Shown one piece after another: positions 8,601 to 17,213 of a stretch of 64,000 bases of DNA. Each line of letters opens with the position of its first letter. Within the stretch, counting starts at the first letter, position 1. The notes under the pieces were generated by a model. It was not told where the DNA came from. It saw only the letters and a list, made by a program, of their open reading frames with translations, and did no database searches. The position numbers and the translations under genes were made by a program. The stretch lies in NCBI RefSeq assembly GCF_900115505.1, contig NZ_FOWQ01000011.1:106574-170573 (forward strand). The letters are read 5' to 3'. Source of the DNA: Geodermatophilus dictyosporus (GTDB lineage: Bacteria > Actinomycetota > Actinomycetes > Mycobacteriales > Geodermatophilaceae).

Positions 8601-9107
8601 ATGACACGGGTGAGCATGCAGGTCGACGGCGTGACCTACACCGACGAGGTCGAACCCCGGACGCTGCTGGTCCACCACCTGCGCGAGGCGCTGGGCAAGG
8701 TCGGGACGGTCGTCGGCTGCGACACCAGCAACTGCGGCGCCTGCACCGTGCACCTCGACGGGCAGGCCGTGAAGTCCTGCACCGTCCTGGCCGTCCAGGC
8801 CGACGGCGCCGAGGTCACCACCATCGAGGGCGTCGCCGCGCCCGACGGCAGCCTGCACCCGGTGCAGAAGGCGTTCCACGAGATGCACGGTCTCCAGTGC
8901 GGCTACTGCACGCCCGGGATGATCATGGCCTCGATCGACCTGCTCAAGGAGAACCCGAACCCCAGCGACACCGAGGTGCGCGAGGGCATCGAGGGCAACC
9001 TCTGCCGGTGCACCGGCTACCAGAACATCGTCCGCGCGGTGCAGCAGGCAGCCGGTGAGCTGTCCGGCTCCGCCACCACCCCGGAGACGACGGGAGCCCA
9101 GGCATGA
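8601..9107 (+). CDS. coxS: Aerobic CO dehydrogenase-type small subunit, 2x[2Fe-2S] protein
   Basis: A 168-residue iron-sulfur subunit of the xanthine oxidase family. The plant-type ferredoxin cluster is ligated by C40, C45, C48 and C60 ([15 protein letters not shown]), and the second cluster by C100, C103, C135 and C137 ([17 protein letters not shown]). It passes electrons from the molybdenum site to the FAD subunit. A GGAGGA ribosome site lies 4 nt before the ATG. It is first in an S-L-M-G operon and its stop overlaps the next start (ATGA). The symbol follows form II nomenclature; actual CO oxidation is unproven. Confidence 0.87.
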   Translation: MTRVSMQVDGVTYTDEVEPRTLLVHHLREALGKVGTVVGCDTSNCGACTVHLDGQAVKSCTVLAVQADGAEVTTIEGVAAPDGSLHPVQKAFHEMHGLQCGYCTPGMIMASIDLLKENPNPSDTEVREGIEGNLCRCTGYQNIVRAVQQAAGELSGSATTPETTGAQA

Positions 9108-11605
9108 CGGTCACCGAGGACGCCGCCACCACCCAGGTGCCCGGCCCGGAGAAGGAGGTCGGCAAGGCCCGCAAGCGCAAGGAGGACGCGCGCCTGATCA
9201 CCGGGCGCACCACCTGGACCGACAACATGGTGCTGCCCGGCATGCTGCACCTGTCGGTCGTGCGCAGCCCGGTCGCCCACGCCCGCATCACCGGCGTCGA
9301 CGTGTCCGCGGCGAAGGAGTCCCCGGGCGTCGTCACCGTCCTCACCGGCCGCGACCTCGCCGAGGAGCAGGGCTCCATCCCCTGTGCCTGGCCGGTGACC
9401 CCGGACATGAAGAACCCCGGCCACCCGTCGATCGCCGTCGACCGGGTCAACCACGTGGGCGAGGCGGTGGCGGTCATCGTCGCCCGCTCCCGGACCGCGG
9501 CCGCCGACGCCGTCGAGCTCGTCGACGTGGACTACGACCTGCTCCCGCCGGTGCTCGACATGGAGGAGGCCGTCCGCGAGGGCGCCGACCTCGTCCACGA
9601 CGACCTGGGGACCAACACCAGCTACCACTTCGTCTTCGACGCGGGCGAGGCCGGCACCGGCGGCGACACCGAGCAGGCGTTCGCCGACGCCGACGTCGTC
9701 GTCAGCCGCCGGTTCGTCAACCAGCGGCTGATCCCGGCGTTCATGGAGCCGCGGTCGGTCGTCGTCCAGCCGCAGGGCGACAACTTCACGATGTGGTCGG
9801 CCACCCAGATCCCGCACGTGCTGCGCGTGATGCTGGCGATGGTCACCGGCATCCCCGAGCACAAGCTGCGCGTGGTCGCCCCCGACGTGGGCGGCGGCTT
9901 CGGCGGCAAGCTGCAGGTCAACCCCGAGGAGATCCTCGCGCTGCTGATCGCGCGCCGCCTCGGCAAGCCGGTCAAGTGGACCGAGACCCGCAGCGAGTCG
10001 CTGATGACCGCCCACCACGGCCGCGACCAGGTCCAGTTCATCGACGTCGCGGCCGACCGCGAGGGCAACGTCAAGGGCCTGCGCGTGCGGCTGCTCGCCG
10101 ACATGGGCGCCTACCTGCGGCTGATCACCCCGGGTGTCCCGGCCCTGGGCGCGTTCATGTTCCCGGGCATCTACAAGTTCCCGGCCTACCGCTTCGAGTG
10201 CGACGGCGTGTTCACCAACAAGGTGCCCACCGACGCCTACCGCGGCGCCGGCCGGCCCGAGGCGACCTTCGCCGTCGAGCGGATCATGGACGAGCTCGCC
10301 GTCGAGCTCGGCATGGACCCCCTCGAGCTGCGCCGGAGGAACTGGATCCAGTCGCAGGAGTTCCCGTTCACCACGGTGGCGGGCCTGGAGTACGACAGCG
10401 GCGACTACGACGCGGCCACCCAGCAGGCGCTGGACCTGCTCGGCTACTCCGAGCTCCGCGAGGAGCAGCGCCGCCGCCGTGAGTCGAACGACCCGGTGCA
10501 GCTGGGCATCGGCTTCTCCACCTTCACCGAGATGTGCGGCCTGGCCCCCTCGCGGGTCCTCGGCTCGCTGTCCTACGGCGCGGGCGGCTGGGAGTCGGCC
10601 TCGATCCGGATGCTGCCCACCGGCAAGGTCGAGGTGGTCACCGGCTCGACGCCGCACGGCCAGGGCCACGAGACGGCGTGGAGCCAGCTGGTCGCCGACT
10701 CACTCGGCGTCCCCTTCGAGGACGTCGAGGTCCTGCACGGCGACACCGCCGTCGCGCCCAGGGGCATGGACACCTACGGCTCGCGCTCGCTGGTCGTGGG
10801 CGGCACCGCCGTCATCAAGGCCGCCGACAAGGTGGTCGCCAAGGCCCGCAAGGTCGCCGCGCACCTGCTCGAGGCCAGCGAGGACGACCTGGAGTTCTCC
10901 GGCGGGAAGTTCTCCGTCCGCGGGACGCCGGGGTCGGGCCTGTCCATCCAGGAGATCGCGCTCGCCGTCTTCGCCGCGCACGACTACCCGGAGGACGTCG
11001 AGCCCACGATCGACGCGGACGCGACCTTCGACCCGGTGAACTTCTCCTTCCCCCACGGCACGCACGTCTGCGCCATGGAGGTCGACACCGACACCGGGTT
11101 CGTCAAGATCCGCAAGTACGCCTGCGTCGACGACGTCGGCACGATCGTCAACCCGCTCATCGTCGAGGGGCAGGTCCACGGTGGCCTGGCGCAGGGCATC
11201 GCCCAGGCGCTGTACGAGGAGGCCGTGTACGACGCCGACGGCAACCTGACCACCGGCACCTTCGTCGACTACCTGGTCCCCTCGGCCGCCGACCTGCCGC
11301 ACTTCGACACGGGCAACACCGTGCACGTGGCACCCGGCAACCCGATCGGCGCCAAGGGCGTGGGCGAGGCCGGCTGCATCGCCAGCACGCCGGCGGTGGT
11401 CAACGCCGCGCTCGACGCCGTCCGGCACCTGGGCGTGTCCGACATCCGCATGCCGCTGACCCCCGAGCGGGTGTGGCGGGCGATCCACCAGGGCGGCGAC
11501 GGCGGGGACCGGGCCACGGCCGGGTCCAACGCCTACGGCGGCGCCCAGACCGAGACCACCGCCGGTGTCTCGACCCCGCAGTCCGCTCTCGGAGGTGACC
11601 GGTGA
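9104..11605 (+). CDS. coxL: Xanthine dehydrogenase-family molybdopterin subunit, form II CO dehydrogenase-like
   Basis: An 833-residue catalytic subunit of the molybdenum hydroxylase family, with the MoCo-binding [12 protein letters not shown] segment and the base-catalyst glutamate E755 in GVGEAG. The active-site loop reads AYRGAGR (A378-R384), the form II signature; it lacks the AYxCSFR loop with the Cu/Se-binding cysteine of true form I CO dehydrogenase. Efficient CO oxidation is therefore doubtful, and an aldehyde, purine or aromatic substrate is equally possible. The C-terminal 45 residues are Gly/Thr-rich and probably disordered. The gene is translationally coupled to coxS. Confidence 0.87.
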   Translation: MTVTEDAATTQVPGPEKEVGKARKRKEDARLITGRTTWTDNMVLPGMLHLSVVRSPVAHARITGVDVSAAKESPGVVTVLTGRDLAEEQGSIPCAWPVTPDMKNPGHPSIAVDRVNHVGEAVAVIVARSRTAAADAVELVDVDYDLLPPVLDMEEAVREGADLVHDDLGTNTSYHFVFDAGEAGTGGDTEQAFADADVVVSRRFVNQRLIPAFMEPRSVVVQPQGDNFTMWSATQIPHVLRVMLAMVTGIPEHKLRVVAPDVGGGFGGKLQVNPEEILALLIARRLGKPVKWTETRSESLMTAHHGRDQVQFIDVAADREGNVKGLRVRLLADMGAYLRLITPGVPALGAFMFPGIYKFPAYRFECDGVFTNKVPTDAYRGAGRPEATFAVERIMDELAVELGMDPLELRRRNWIQSQEFPFTTVAGLEYDSGDYDAATQQALDLLGYSELREEQRRRRESNDPVQLGIGFSTFTEMCGLAPSRVLGSLSYGAGGWESASIRMLPTGKVEVVTGSTPHGQGHETAWSQLVADSLGVPFEDVEVLHGDTAVAPRGMDTYGSRSLVVGGTAVIKAADKVVAKARKVAAHLLEASEDDLEFSGGKFSVRGTPGSGLSIQEIALAVFAAHDYPEDVEPTIDADATFDPVNFSFPHGTHVCAMEVDTDTGFVKIRKYACVDDVGTIVNPLIVEGQVHGGLAQGIAQALYEEAVYDADGNLTTGTFVDYLVPSAADLPHFDTGNTVHVAPGNPIGAKGVGEAGCIASTPAVVNAALDAVRHLGVSDIRMPLTPERVWRAIHQGGDGGDRATAGSNAYGGAQTETTAGVSTPQSALGGDR

Positions 11606-11633
11606 TCCGCCGTAACGACCCTGGAGTGAAGCC

Positions 11634-12491
11634 ATGATCCCCGCCCCGTTCGAGTACGTCCGGCCCACGACGGTCGAGGAGGCCGTCCAGGCGGTCGCCG
11701 AGGGCGGCGAGGACGTGAAGGTCATGGCCGGCGGGCAGTCGCTCATCCCGGTCATGCGGCTGCGCCTGGCCGCGCCGGAGACGATCGTCGACCTCGGCGG
11801 CATCGCCGAGCTCCGGGGCGTCCGCGAGGAGGGCGACCACCTGGTCATCGGTGCGATGACGACGCACGCCGAGGTGGTCACCGACCCGCTGATCGCCCAG
11901 CACGCGCGGCTCATCGCCGAGGCGACGGAGACGGTGGCCGACCGGCAGACCCGCCGCCGGGGCACCTTCGGCGGCGCCCTGGCGCACGCCGACCCGGCCG
12001 GCGACCTGGCGGCGGTGGCCCTGGCCCTGGACGCCGAGATGGTGATCGCCGGCCCGTCGGGTCGGCGCACGGTGCCCGCCCGCGAGTTCTTCGTCGACTA
12101 CCTGACGACCTCGCTCGAGGAGGGGGAGATCCTCGTCGAGATCCGGGTGCCCAAGCTGTCCGGCGACTGGGGGGTGCGCTACGAGAAGTTCAACCGCGTG
12201 GCGCAGGCCTGGTCGATCGTCGCGGTCGCGGCCGCGGTCCGGCGGGAGGACGGGCACATCGCCGAGGCACGGATCGGGCTGACCAACATGGGCCCGACGC
12301 CGCTGCGCGCATCGGCGACCGAGGCGGCCCTCGCCGGGGCCCCCGCGACGGCCGACGCGGTCGCGTCCGCGGCGCGGTCGGCGGCGGAGGGCACCAGCCC
12401 GAGCAGCGACCTCAACGCCCAGGCCGACTACCGCGAGCACCTCGTGCAGGTGCTGACCCGCCGGGCGGTCACGGCGGCCGCCGGGCTGTAA
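11634..12491 (+). CDS. coxM: CO dehydrogenase-type medium subunit, FAD-binding
   Basis: A 285-residue flavoprotein subunit. FAD-binding motifs are visible: AGGQS at 32-36 and TFGG at 111-114, followed by ALAHADPAGDL, plus a C-terminal CO-dehydrogenase flavoprotein domain. It accepts electrons from CoxS and passes them to quinone or another acceptor. It starts 29 nt after coxL with AGTGAAG before the ATG, and sits third in the operon. The order S-L-M matches form II rather than form I (M-S-L). Confidence 0.87.
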   Translation: MIPAPFEYVRPTTVEEAVQAVAEGGEDVKVMAGGQSLIPVMRLRLAAPETIVDLGGIAELRGVREEGDHLVIGAMTTHAEVVTDPLIAQHARLIAEATETVADRQTRRRGTFGGALAHADPAGDLAAVALALDAEMVIAGPSGRRTVPAREFFVDYLTTSLEEGEILVEIRVPKLSGDWGVRYEKFNRVAQAWSIVAVAAAVRREDGHIAEARIGLTNMGPTPLRASATEAALAGAPATADAVASAARSAAEGTSPSSDLNAQADYREHLVQVLTRRAVTAAAGL

Positions 12492-12498
12492 CTTGAAG

Positions 12499-12551
12499 GA
12501 CCCCGTCCTCCCCACCCCTCGCAGGCTCGGGGTGGTGCCCTGGACGGGGCC
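12499..12551 (+). terminator. Two-stem hairpin after coxM
   Basis: CCCCGTCC pairs with GGACGGGG, and inside them CCACCCC pairs with GGGGTGG, giving a nested hairpin immediately after the coxM stop. There is no U-run, as usual at such GC content. It may reduce read-through into coxG. Confidence 0.45.
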
Positions 12552-12572
12552 GCGCCTGGCTCCCGCCCGTCC

Positions 12573-12610
12573 CCTCGGCCGGCCCGCCCTCCCGGGCGGA
12601 CCGGCCGAGG
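12573..12610 (+). terminator. Strong GC hairpin upstream of coxG
   Basis: CCTCGGCCGG pairs with CCGGCCGAGG, enclosing a CCGCC/GGCGG stem with single mismatches. It ends 12 nt before the coxG ribosome site. It may serve as terminator, attenuator or mRNA-processing site that sets the CoxG level apart from SLM. Confidence 0.45.
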
Positions 12611-12637
12611 TCCGTTCCCCACCCCGGAGGTCGCACC

Positions 12638-13642
12638 GTGCAGCTGGAGAACTCGTTCACCGTCCCCGTGCCCGTCGACGAGGCCTGGCGGGTCCTGCTC
12701 GACATCGAGCGCATCGCCCCGTGCATGCCCGGTGCCGCGCTGGACTCCGTCGAGGGCGACTCGTTCACCGGCCGGGTCAAGGTCAAGCTCGGCCCGATCA
12801 ACCTGACCTACCAGGGCAAGGCGTCCTTCGTGGAGAAGGACGAGGCCGCGCACAGGGCCGTCATCGACGGGCGCGGCAAGGACCAGCGCGGCAACGGCAC
12901 CGCGGCCGCCCTCATCACCGCCCAGCTCAAGGGCGAGGGCAGCAGTACGCGGGTCGACGTCCTCACCGACCTCAACATCACCGGCCGCCCTGCCCAGTTC
13001 GGCCGCGGCGTGATGACCGACGTCGGCAACAAGCTGCTCGGCCAGTTCGCCGACAAGCTCGCCGCCCAGCTGGGCGAGGGCGACGCGCAGGGTGACGCGG
13101 CGCGCGCCGAGGCGGCGCAGGTCGACGCCCCCGGCTCGGTCACCGCGACCGCGACCGGCGTCGTCGAGGAGGTCGCCGCCTCGGTGGAGCAGACGCCGGG
13201 CGACAACGCCGTCGCGCAGAAGGTGCGGGAGGCGGGGACGGCGACGCGCGAGGCGGCTGCTGCTGCGACCGACACGAGCACCGGCCGGCACGCCGCGGTG
13301 GCCAACCCGCCCACCGCGCCGATCACCGCGGTCGGCTCCACCGACACGACGCCGGTGACCGCGGTGGCCGCCGGCGGGGACACCGTGCCGGCCGGCACCG
13401 GCGCGGCCCCCAGCGGCCCGCCGTCCGGCACGACCGCGCCGCCCACCCGCCCGGCCACCGGCGCCCCGCCGCGCAGCACCCCGTCGGCCGCCCCGCGGCA
13501 GCCGGCGCCCGAGCCCGAGCCGATCGACCTGCTCGAGGTCGCCGGTGGCGCTGCGGCGGCCCGCTTCGCCCTCCCGGCCGCCGGGGTGGCCGCGGTGCTG
13601 CTGCTCGTCACGCTCGTCGTCCGCCGGCGCCGCCGCCGCTGA
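12638..13642 (+). CDS. coxG: CoxG/SRPBCC family protein with long linker and C-terminal membrane anchor
   Basis: The 334-residue protein begins with a CoxG-type SRPBCC domain (about residues 1-145; MQLENSFTVPVPVDEAW, CMPGA, LGPINLTYQGKASF). A disordered Ala/Thr/Pro-rich linker follows (about 146-300), then a single TM helix (about 308-327) ending in an Arg-rich tail. CoxG of Oligotropha recruits CO dehydrogenase to the cytoplasmic membrane; this architecture fits a tether that holds the hydroxylase at the membrane. A GGAGG site precedes the GTG. It is last in the operon, preceded by two hairpins. Confidence 0.85.
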   Translation: MQLENSFTVPVPVDEAWRVLLDIERIAPCMPGAALDSVEGDSFTGRVKVKLGPINLTYQGKASFVEKDEAAHRAVIDGRGKDQRGNGTAAALITAQLKGEGSSTRVDVLTDLNITGRPAQFGRGVMTDVGNKLLGQFADKLAAQLGEGDAQGDAARAEAAQVDAPGSVTATATGVVEEVAASVEQTPGDNAVAQKVREAGTATREAAAAATDTSTGRHAAVANPPTAPITAVGSTDTTPVTAVAAGGDTVPAGTGAAPSGPPSGTTAPPTRPATGAPPRSTPSAAPRQPAPEPEPIDLLEVAGGAAAARFALPAAGVAAVLLLVTLVVRRRRRR

Positions 13643-13656
13643 GCCGCCGGCCGTCC

Positions 13657-13690
13657 GACCACCGCCCGCGCGTGCGCGCGGGCGGTGGTC
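13657..13690. terminator. Bidirectional terminator hairpin between convergent genes
   Basis: GACCACCGCCCGCG pairs perfectly with CGCGGGCGGTGGTC over 14 bp around a 6-nt loop. It sits between the coxG end and the convergent hydrolase gene, and includes part of that gene's stop codon. Confidence 0.7.
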
Positions 13691-14312
13691 AGCTCCTGAC
13701 CGCGGCCAGGTCCGCCAGCCAGGCCAGCGCCGCGGCGGCCACGGCCTCCGGTGCCCGCGACAGCGAGTGGTCGCCGGGCACCTCGGCCACCGAGGCGGCC
13801 GGCACCCCGGCGAGCGCCGCCCCGACCTCCGCCGGGCGGCCGAACGCGTCAGTGGCCCCCTGCACCACCACCAGCGGCACCCCGGCGGCGGCCAGCTCGG
13901 CGGCCCGGCTGCGCTCCGGCCGGCCCGGCGGGTGCAGCGGGAACGCCAGCGCCAGGACGCCGTCGGCGCCGAGGGCCGTCGCCGTCCGGCAGGCCACCCG
14001 CGCGCCGGCGCTCCGGCCGCCGAGCACCAGCGGCCCGGCGAGCCCGGGGCGCACCGCGTCGAGGACCGCCGTCCAGGCGGTGTCCAGGTGCTGCGGGGCC
14101 GGCGCGATCCGCCGGCCGGCCACCTGCCACGGCTGGGCCACCCGCAGCACCCGCCAGCCCGCGCCGGCCGCCGCCGCGGTGACGGCGGTCAGGTCGGCCG
14201 AGCCCACCCCGCCGCCCGCGCCGTGACCGAGGACGAGCGTGCCGAGCGGGCTCTCGTCCGGCCCGTCGCGGTGCACGCCGGCGGGGCCGAGCGGGGTCTC
14301 GACGAGCCTCAC
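13689..14312 (-). CDS. Alpha/beta hydrolase (KANL3/Tex30-like)
   Basis: A 207-residue alpha/beta hydrolase-fold protein with an oxyanion region VLGHGAGGG, nucleophile elbow GGRSAGARV and a C-terminal GDHSL histidine. The compact single-domain size and GRSAG elbow fit the KANL3/Tex30 hydrolase family, whose bacterial substrates are unknown. The GTG start overlaps the stop of the upstream haloacid dehalogenase gene (GTGA), so it is the last gene of a three-gene operon with it and DedA. Confidence 0.8.
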   Translation of the reverse strand: MRLVETPLGPAGVHRDGPDESPLGTLVLGHGAGGGVGSADLTAVTAAAAGAGWRVLRVAQPWQVAGRRIAPAPQHLDTAWTAVLDAVRPGLAGPLVLGGRSAGARVACRTATALGADGVLALAFPLHPPGRPERSRAAELAAAGVPLVVVQGATDAFGRPAEVGAALAGVPAASVAEVPGDHSLSRAPEAVAAAALAWLADLAAVRS

Positions 14313-14989
14313 TCCGGCAGGGCGAGCAGCGCCTCGACCGCGCCGGCGAGGTCCGGCGCGACGACGGCGGGAGCCGGGTAGGCCGGCGGGTAGACCCGCT
14401 CGCCGCGCGGGAACCAGGCCCCGGTCAGCCCGGCCCGCTCCGCGCCCAGCACGTCCCAGCCGTGCGCGGCCACCAGCGCCATCCGTGCCGGCTCGACCCG
14501 GCACGTGCCCGCGGCCCACAGGTAGGCCGCGCGCGAGGGCTTCCAGGCGCGCACCGTCTCGCTGCTCAGCGACCGCTCGACCAGCGGCGTGATGCCGCCG
14601 CGCTCGAGCCCGGCCTCGGTCACGCCGGGGGAGCCGTGGGTGAGGGTCACCGCCCGCACGCCGGCCGCGGTCAGCCGGCGCAGCGCGGGCTCGACGTCGG
14701 GGTGGGGGGAGAGCTCGAGGAAGGCGTCGGCCACCTGCGAGCGGTCGTCGTCGGCCAGGTCGGTGAGCTGGGCCAGCGCGGAGTCGAACGCGGCGCGGAA
14801 GGGCAGCCAGGTGCCGGCCACGGTGGCGGCGAACCCGGTCTGCAGCGTCCGGCCGAAGACGGTGGCCAGCAGGTGCCCGGGCAGGCCGAGCTCGACCAGC
14901 GCGGCCTGCACCGGCGCCAGGTCGAGCAGCGTCTCGTTGACGTCGAAGGCGACGACGTGCGGGCGGCGGGCGCCGGCGTGCCCGCTCAC
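14309..14989 (-). CDS. Haloacid dehalogenase type II (HAD superfamily)
   Basis: A 226-residue HAD hydrolase. Motif I is FDVNETLLDL with D16 as the predicted nucleophile; the later LTHGS (motif II) and WKPSRAAY (motif III Lys) are visible, then AHGWDVLGA before the acidic motif IV region. The FDVNET signature and size match L-2-haloacid dehalogenases, although phosphatase or other HAD activity is possible. Its GTG overlaps the stop of the DedA gene and its stop overlaps the next GTG, giving a tightly coupled operon. Confidence 0.85.
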   Translation of the reverse strand: MSGHAGARRPHVVAFDVNETLLDLAPVQAALVELGLPGHLLATVFGRTLQTGFAATVAGTWLPFRAAFDSALAQLTDLADDDRSQVADAFLELSPHPDVEPALRRLTAAGVRAVTLTHGSPGVTEAGLERGGITPLVERSLSSETVRAWKPSRAAYLWAAGTCRVEPARMALVAAHGWDVLGAERAGLTGAWFPRGERVYPPAYPAPAVVAPDLAGAVEALLALPE

Positions 14990-15675
14990 GCCGTCGGCCG
15001 TTCGCGGCCGGCGTCCTCGGCCCGCCCCGCCGTGGAGCGCCGGCGCCGGTGGTGGCGCACGTCCTGGACGCGCTTGTAGACCAGGTAGCCGATGCCGAGG
15101 GCGAAGGCCGCGACCACCGCGTAGTCGAGGTAGTGCAGGTTGTCCTGCAGGAAGTCGCCGGCCAGGACGCCGAGGGTGACCAGGACGGTGTTCCAGATCA
15201 GGCTGCCGGCCGCGGAGTAGAGGACGAACTGCAGGATCGGCATCCGCACCACCCCCGCGGGCACGGAGATGAAGCTGCGCACGATCGGCACCATGCGGCC
15301 GAAGAACACCGCCGAGCGGCCGTGCCGCTCGAACCAGGCGAAGGTCTTGTCGACGTCGGCGGTCTCCACCAGGGGCAGCCGGTCGAGGAAGGCGTGCGAC
15401 CGCCGCGGGCCCAGGGCCCGGCCGACGTAGTAGAAGAAGAGCGCGCCGAGGATCGAGCCGATCGTGGCGAAGGTGATGACGGCGACCATGTTCATCTGGC
15501 CGTCGTTGATCAGCACGCCGGCCAGGCCGAGGACCGCCTCGCTGGGGATCGGCGGGATGACCGTCTCGAGCAGGATGCTGAACCCCACGCCGACGGGCCC
15601 CAGGCTCTCGACGAGGTCGAGCAGGAAGCCGGTGATCCCGCCCTGGTCTGAGGCGGCGGCGGCGAGGAGGGACAT
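14986..15675 (-). CDS. DedA family membrane protein
   Basis: A 229-residue polytopic membrane protein with the DedA/SNARE-associated (VTT) signature: ETVIPPIPSEAVLGLAG early, then FFGRMVPIVRSFISVPAG with the conserved Arg in the re-entrant loop, and several TM helices. DedA proteins are now linked to lipid flipping and membrane energetics. The C-terminal tail is Arg-rich and cytoplasmic. The promoter has TACCGT exactly 6 nt before the ATG (leaderless style) and diverges from the amidohydrolase gene. Confidence 0.9.
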   Translation of the reverse strand: MSLLAAAASDQGGITGFLLDLVESLGPVGVGFSILLETVIPPIPSEAVLGLAGVLINDGQMNMVAVITFATIGSILGALFFYYVGRALGPRRSHAFLDRLPLVETADVDKTFAWFERHGRSAVFFGRMVPIVRSFISVPAGVVRMPILQFVLYSAAGSLIWNTVLVTLGVLAGDFLQDNLHYLDYAVVAAFALGIGYLVYKRVQDVRHHRRRRSTAGRAEDAGRERPTA

Positions 15676-15681
15676 GGGTCC

Positions 15682-15687
15682 ACGGTA
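15682..15687 (-). promoter_or_regulatory. -10 hexamer, leaderless promoter of the DedA gene (TACCGT)
   Basis: On the minus strand TACCGT is followed by GGACCC and then the ATG at 15675, a 6-nt gap. No Shine-Dalgarno sequence fits between. Confidence 0.5.
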
Positions 15688-15743
15688 GAGGCGCCCCCTG
15701 CGGACCGCCCGGACGCCGCCGGGACGCGGGGGGCCGCTGGGGC

Positions 15744-15749
15744 TAGCGT
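15744..15749 (+). promoter_or_regulatory. -10 hexamer, leaderless promoter of the amidohydrolase (TAGCGT)
   Basis: TAGCGT ends 6 nt before the ATG at 15756, with no ribosome site between, so the transcript probably begins at the start codon. Confidence 0.55.
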
Positions 15750-15755
15750 GCCGCC

Positions 15756-17051
15756 ATGCGCCAGCGCCTGACCGCCCGGGCCGTCGTCGTCGGGGACCGG
15801 GCGGGCACCGTCGTCCCCGACGCCGCCGTCGACGTCGACGACGGCCGGATCACCTGGGTGGGGCCCTCGGCCGAGGCCCCGCCGGCGGGCGACGCCGACG
15901 TCGTGGCGCTGCCGGGCCTGCTCGTGCCGGGGCTGGTGAACACCCACTCGCACGCGCCGATGGTGCTCTTCCGCGGCCAGGGCGAGGGGCTGCCGCTGGA
16001 CCGCTGGCTGCGCGAGGTGATGTGGCCGCGGGAGGCGCGGCTGACCCCCGAGGACGTCGAGGTCGCGATGACCGCCGCGTCGGCGGAGATGCTGCGCGGC
16101 GGGGTCACCACCAGCGTGGAGATGTACTTCTCGCCCGAGCGGATCGCCGCCGCGGTCACCGCGACCGGCGCCCGTGCGGTGATCCCCGCGCCGATGGTGC
16201 CGCTGCCCGGGATGCCGCCGCTGGAGGAGCAGATGGCCGCCGCCGTCGACCTGGCCTCCCGCGTGCCCGACGACGGCAGCGTCGAGTACGGCCTGGGCCC
16301 GCACGCGGCCTACACCGTGCCCCTGCCCCTGCTGCGCCGGGCCGCGGAGCTGTGCCGGGAGCACGGGATGCTGCTGCACCTGCACGTGGCCGAGACCGCC
16401 GGCGAGGGCGCCGACCTGCTGGCCACGCACGGGCTGTCGGTGCCGGCGCTGCTCGCCGCGCACGACGTCCTGGGCGGGCGGGTGCTGGCCGCGCACTGCG
16501 TGCACATGGACGACGGCGACCTGGAGCTGTGGGCCGAGTACGACGTCGCCGTCGCGCACTGCCCGGCCAGCAACGCCAAGCTGGCCAGCGGCCTGGCGCG
16601 GGTGCGGGACATGCTCGACCGCGGCATCCGGGTGGGCCTCGGTACCGACGGTCCGGCGTCCAACGACGGGCTGGACCTGCTCGCCGAGGTCCGGCTGGCC
16701 GCGCAGCTCGCCCGGCTGCGGGAGGCGTCGGCCACCGCGCTGACCGCGGCGGAGGCGTTCTGGCTGGCCACCGGCGGGGCCGCCGACGCGATCGGCCGGC
16801 CCGACCTGGGCCAGGTGGCGGCCGGGCGGCGGGCCGACCTGGTGCACGTCGACACCCTCGACCTCGGCTTCGAGCCGGTGGGTGATGACGCCGACTGGCT
16901 CACCCACCTGGTCTGGTCGGGGGTGTCCCGGCTGATCCGTGACGTGTGGGTGGGCGGCCGGCCGGTGGTGGCCGACGGCACGGTCACCGGCGTCGACGCC
17001 GGTGCGCTGCGGACCGAGGTGGCGCAGCGCGCCGCCCGCCTCGCCGGCTGA
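15756..17051 (+). CDS. Amidohydrolase, SAH/MTA deaminase-like (TrzA/AtzA family)
   Basis: A 431-residue metal-dependent amidohydrolase. The metal ligands are visible as H64 and H66 in NTHSHAPM, a His in HLHVAET, a His in AHCVHMD and an Asp in GTDGPASNDGLD. The last signature is typical of the 5-methylthioadenosine/S-adenosylhomocysteine deaminase and chlorohydrolase branch. Likely role: deamination of an adenosine derivative or another heterocycle; the substrate is not decided by sequence. It is monocistronic with a leaderless-looking promoter and is followed by a palindromic repeat. Confidence 0.85.
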   Translation: MRQRLTARAVVVGDRAGTVVPDAAVDVDDGRITWVGPSAEAPPAGDADVVALPGLLVPGLVNTHSHAPMVLFRGQGEGLPLDRWLREVMWPREARLTPEDVEVAMTAASAEMLRGGVTTSVEMYFSPERIAAAVTATGARAVIPAPMVPLPGMPPLEEQMAAAVDLASRVPDDGSVEYGLGPHAAYTVPLPLLRRAAELCREHGMLLHLHVAETAGEGADLLATHGLSVPALLAAHDVLGGRVLAAHCVHMDDGDLELWAEYDVAVAHCPASNAKLASGLARVRDMLDRGIRVGLGTDGPASNDGLDLLAEVRLAAQLARLREASATALTAAEAFWLATGGAADAIGRPDLGQVAAGRRADLVHVDTLDLGFEPVGDDADWLTHLVWSGVSRLIRDVWVGGRPVVADGTVTGVDAGALRTEVAQRAARLAG

Positions 17052-17061
17052 GGGGGCGCCG

Positions 17062-17086
17062 CCACGATCAGGTGACCTGATCGTGG
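17062..17086. repeat. Perfect palindrome, CAGGTGACCTG core
   Basis: CCACGATCAGG-TGA-CCTGATCGTGG has 11-bp perfect arms and a 3-nt loop, 11 nt after the amidohydrolase stop. It resembles the element at 5643-5669, with the same CAGG-TGN-CCTG core. It is probably a transcription terminator and/or REP-like dispersed element. Confidence 0.65.
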
Positions 17087-17136
17087 TGCGTCCTCCCCGA
17101 CGGTGGGCGGTGGGGAGGACGGGCACCCGCCGTTCC

Positions 17137-17152
17137 TCAACCAGACGGTTGA
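17137..17152. promoter_or_regulatory. ArsR operator copy 1 (TCAACC-N4-GGTTGA)
   Basis: A perfect 6-bp inverted repeat with a 4-nt spacer overlapping the -35 element TTGACG. It is identical in its arms to copy 2, 46 bp downstream centre to centre. Confidence 0.75.
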
Positions 17153-17177
17153 CGACGGGCACGCGGAGGCCTACCCT
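17149..17177 (+). promoter_or_regulatory. Promoter TTGACG-N17-TACCCT
   Basis: A good vegetative promoter with the -35 at 17149-17154 and the -10 at 17172-17177, with 17-bp spacing. The start of transcription falls at about 17184, inside operator copy 2. Both operators therefore cover the promoter, which implies repression. Confidence 0.7.
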
Positions 17178-17180
17178 CTT

Positions 17181-17200
17181 TATCAACCAGTTGGTTGATA
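17181..17200. promoter_or_regulatory. ArsR operator copy 2 (20-bp perfect palindrome)
   Basis: TATCAACCAG followed by its exact complement TTGGTTGATA forms a 20-bp palindrome over the predicted transcription start, 14 bp before the GTG. Its low GC content stands out sharply from the surroundings. Confidence 0.8.
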
Positions 17201-17213
17201 TAGGGAGTCGCAG

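Noticed and set aside
13092..13358. Arg-rich open frame within coxG
   Set aside because: Out-of-frame shadow of the Ala/Thr/Pro linker.
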